This document shows positions 13,196-13,553 of a stretch of 13,553 nucleotides of DNA, piece after piece. Numbering within the stretch: position 1 is the first letter of the stretch; each line of letters begins with the position of its first letter. The stretch covers positions 1-13,553 of the forward strand of contig CANMNM010000016.1 of the NCBI GenBank assembly GCA_947499275.1, given 5' to 3'. This DNA comes from Actinomycetota bacterium (GTDB lineage: Bacteria > Actinomycetota > Actinomycetes > S36-B12). A program made the position numbers and the translations under genes. A model generated the notes under the pieces. The model was not told the origin of the DNA and did not search any database. It saw nothing but the letters and a program-made list of their open reading frames with translations.

Positions 13196-13553
13196 TTGAA
13201 GAATTCAACACTTCGTTGCCAGGCTAACTGTGAGTATTCAGCATTGAAAACTTCAGTTCGGTCGTCGTTGAAAAATGCATGATCAGAATTCGGGTAGTCA
13301 AAGATAATTACTTCGCCCCCCTCAGACTCAATCGCCTGCTGATACTCCGCAATCACGGGACCGGCATGGGCTTCATCGGCTTCAGCCTTATGAATCATGG
13401 CGGCTTTCCCAGCGAATTTGGTCCAATCCGGGTGAAAGTCCGGCCACGGCATTGCAGGGTAAAACGCAACCGCAGCAGCTATGGATTCACTCACCGTGGG
13501 TGCGAGCAGCGATAGCCCACCACCCATGCAGAACCCAACCGTCCCCACATTGG
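13180..13553 (-). CDS. Dienelactone hydrolase family protein (N-terminus beyond window)
   Basis: C-terminal half (124 visible codons) of a dienelactone-hydrolase-family alpha/beta hydrolase. The nucleophile elbow VGFCMGGG, close to the right edge, has the Cys nucleophile of this family; ADEAHAGP is at the acid position and YPNSDHAFFND carries the catalytic histidine. With a usual length near 235-250, about half the protein is missing on the right; the GTG at 13548 is an internal valine codon, not the start, since the elbow lies mid-protein in relatives. Family members hydrolyse dienelactone in chlorocatechol breakdown, but most homologues have unknown substrates. The stop lies 16 nt inside the convergent alpha/beta hydrolase gene. 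Confidence 0.87.
   Translation of the reverse strand, partial: NVGTVGFCMGGGLSLLAPTVSESIAAAVAFYPAMPWPDFHPDWTKFAGKAAMIHKAEADEAHAGPVIAEYQQAIESEGGEVIIFDYPNSDHAFFNDDRTEVFNAEYSQLAWQRSVEFFNQRLR

Overview
The window looks like a chromosomal segment of an actinobacterium (Actinomycetota) with roughly balanced GC. It carries a WhiB protein of the WhiB3/WhiD type, a DUF3039 protein, a GTP-type PEP carboxykinase and many predicted leaderless transcripts with a TAnnnT -10 box exactly 6 nt before the start codon. The moderate GC suggests a free-living, perhaps aquatic, lineage rather than a Streptomyces-like one; this is inference. No mobile element, CRISPR array, tRNA or rRNA was seen.

Left part, minus strand (1-5538): a secreted GH18 glycosidase cut by the left edge and starting at a GTG; a short IclR-type regulator; a perfect 13-bp stem terminator; an HdeD-like membrane protein; a three-gene polar amino acid ABC importer (lipoprotein, then permease, then ATPase) with a hairpin after the lipoprotein gene; and a DUF3039 protein.

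Middle, plus strand (5587-7541): a thioredoxin-like protein, a WhiB3-like Fe-S regulator and an ornithine carbamoyltransferase. The carbamoyltransferase converges, with a 4-nt gap, on the minus-strand PEP carboxykinase (7546-9375). Upstream of the latter is a small CsoR/CstR-family repressor gene (9528-9788).

Right part, plus strand (9995-13195): an S51 peptidase overlapping trmB, a divergent dihydropteroate-synthase-like protein, and an alpha/beta hydrolase with an atypical nucleophile elbow. The hydrolase overlaps tail to tail with a partial dienelactone hydrolase gene on the minus strand.

The most interesting signal is a probable small regulon. The CsoR-family repressor keeps two cysteines 29 residues apart but lacks the copper-ligand histidine, the pattern of the persulfide sensor CstR. 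The same 16-bp palindrome, ATACCC-N4-GGGTAT, lies in its own promoter and in the promoter of the thioredoxin-like gene 4 kb away. Together with the WhiB3-like protein next to that thioredoxin, this suggests a sulfur-species or thiol-redox stress module.
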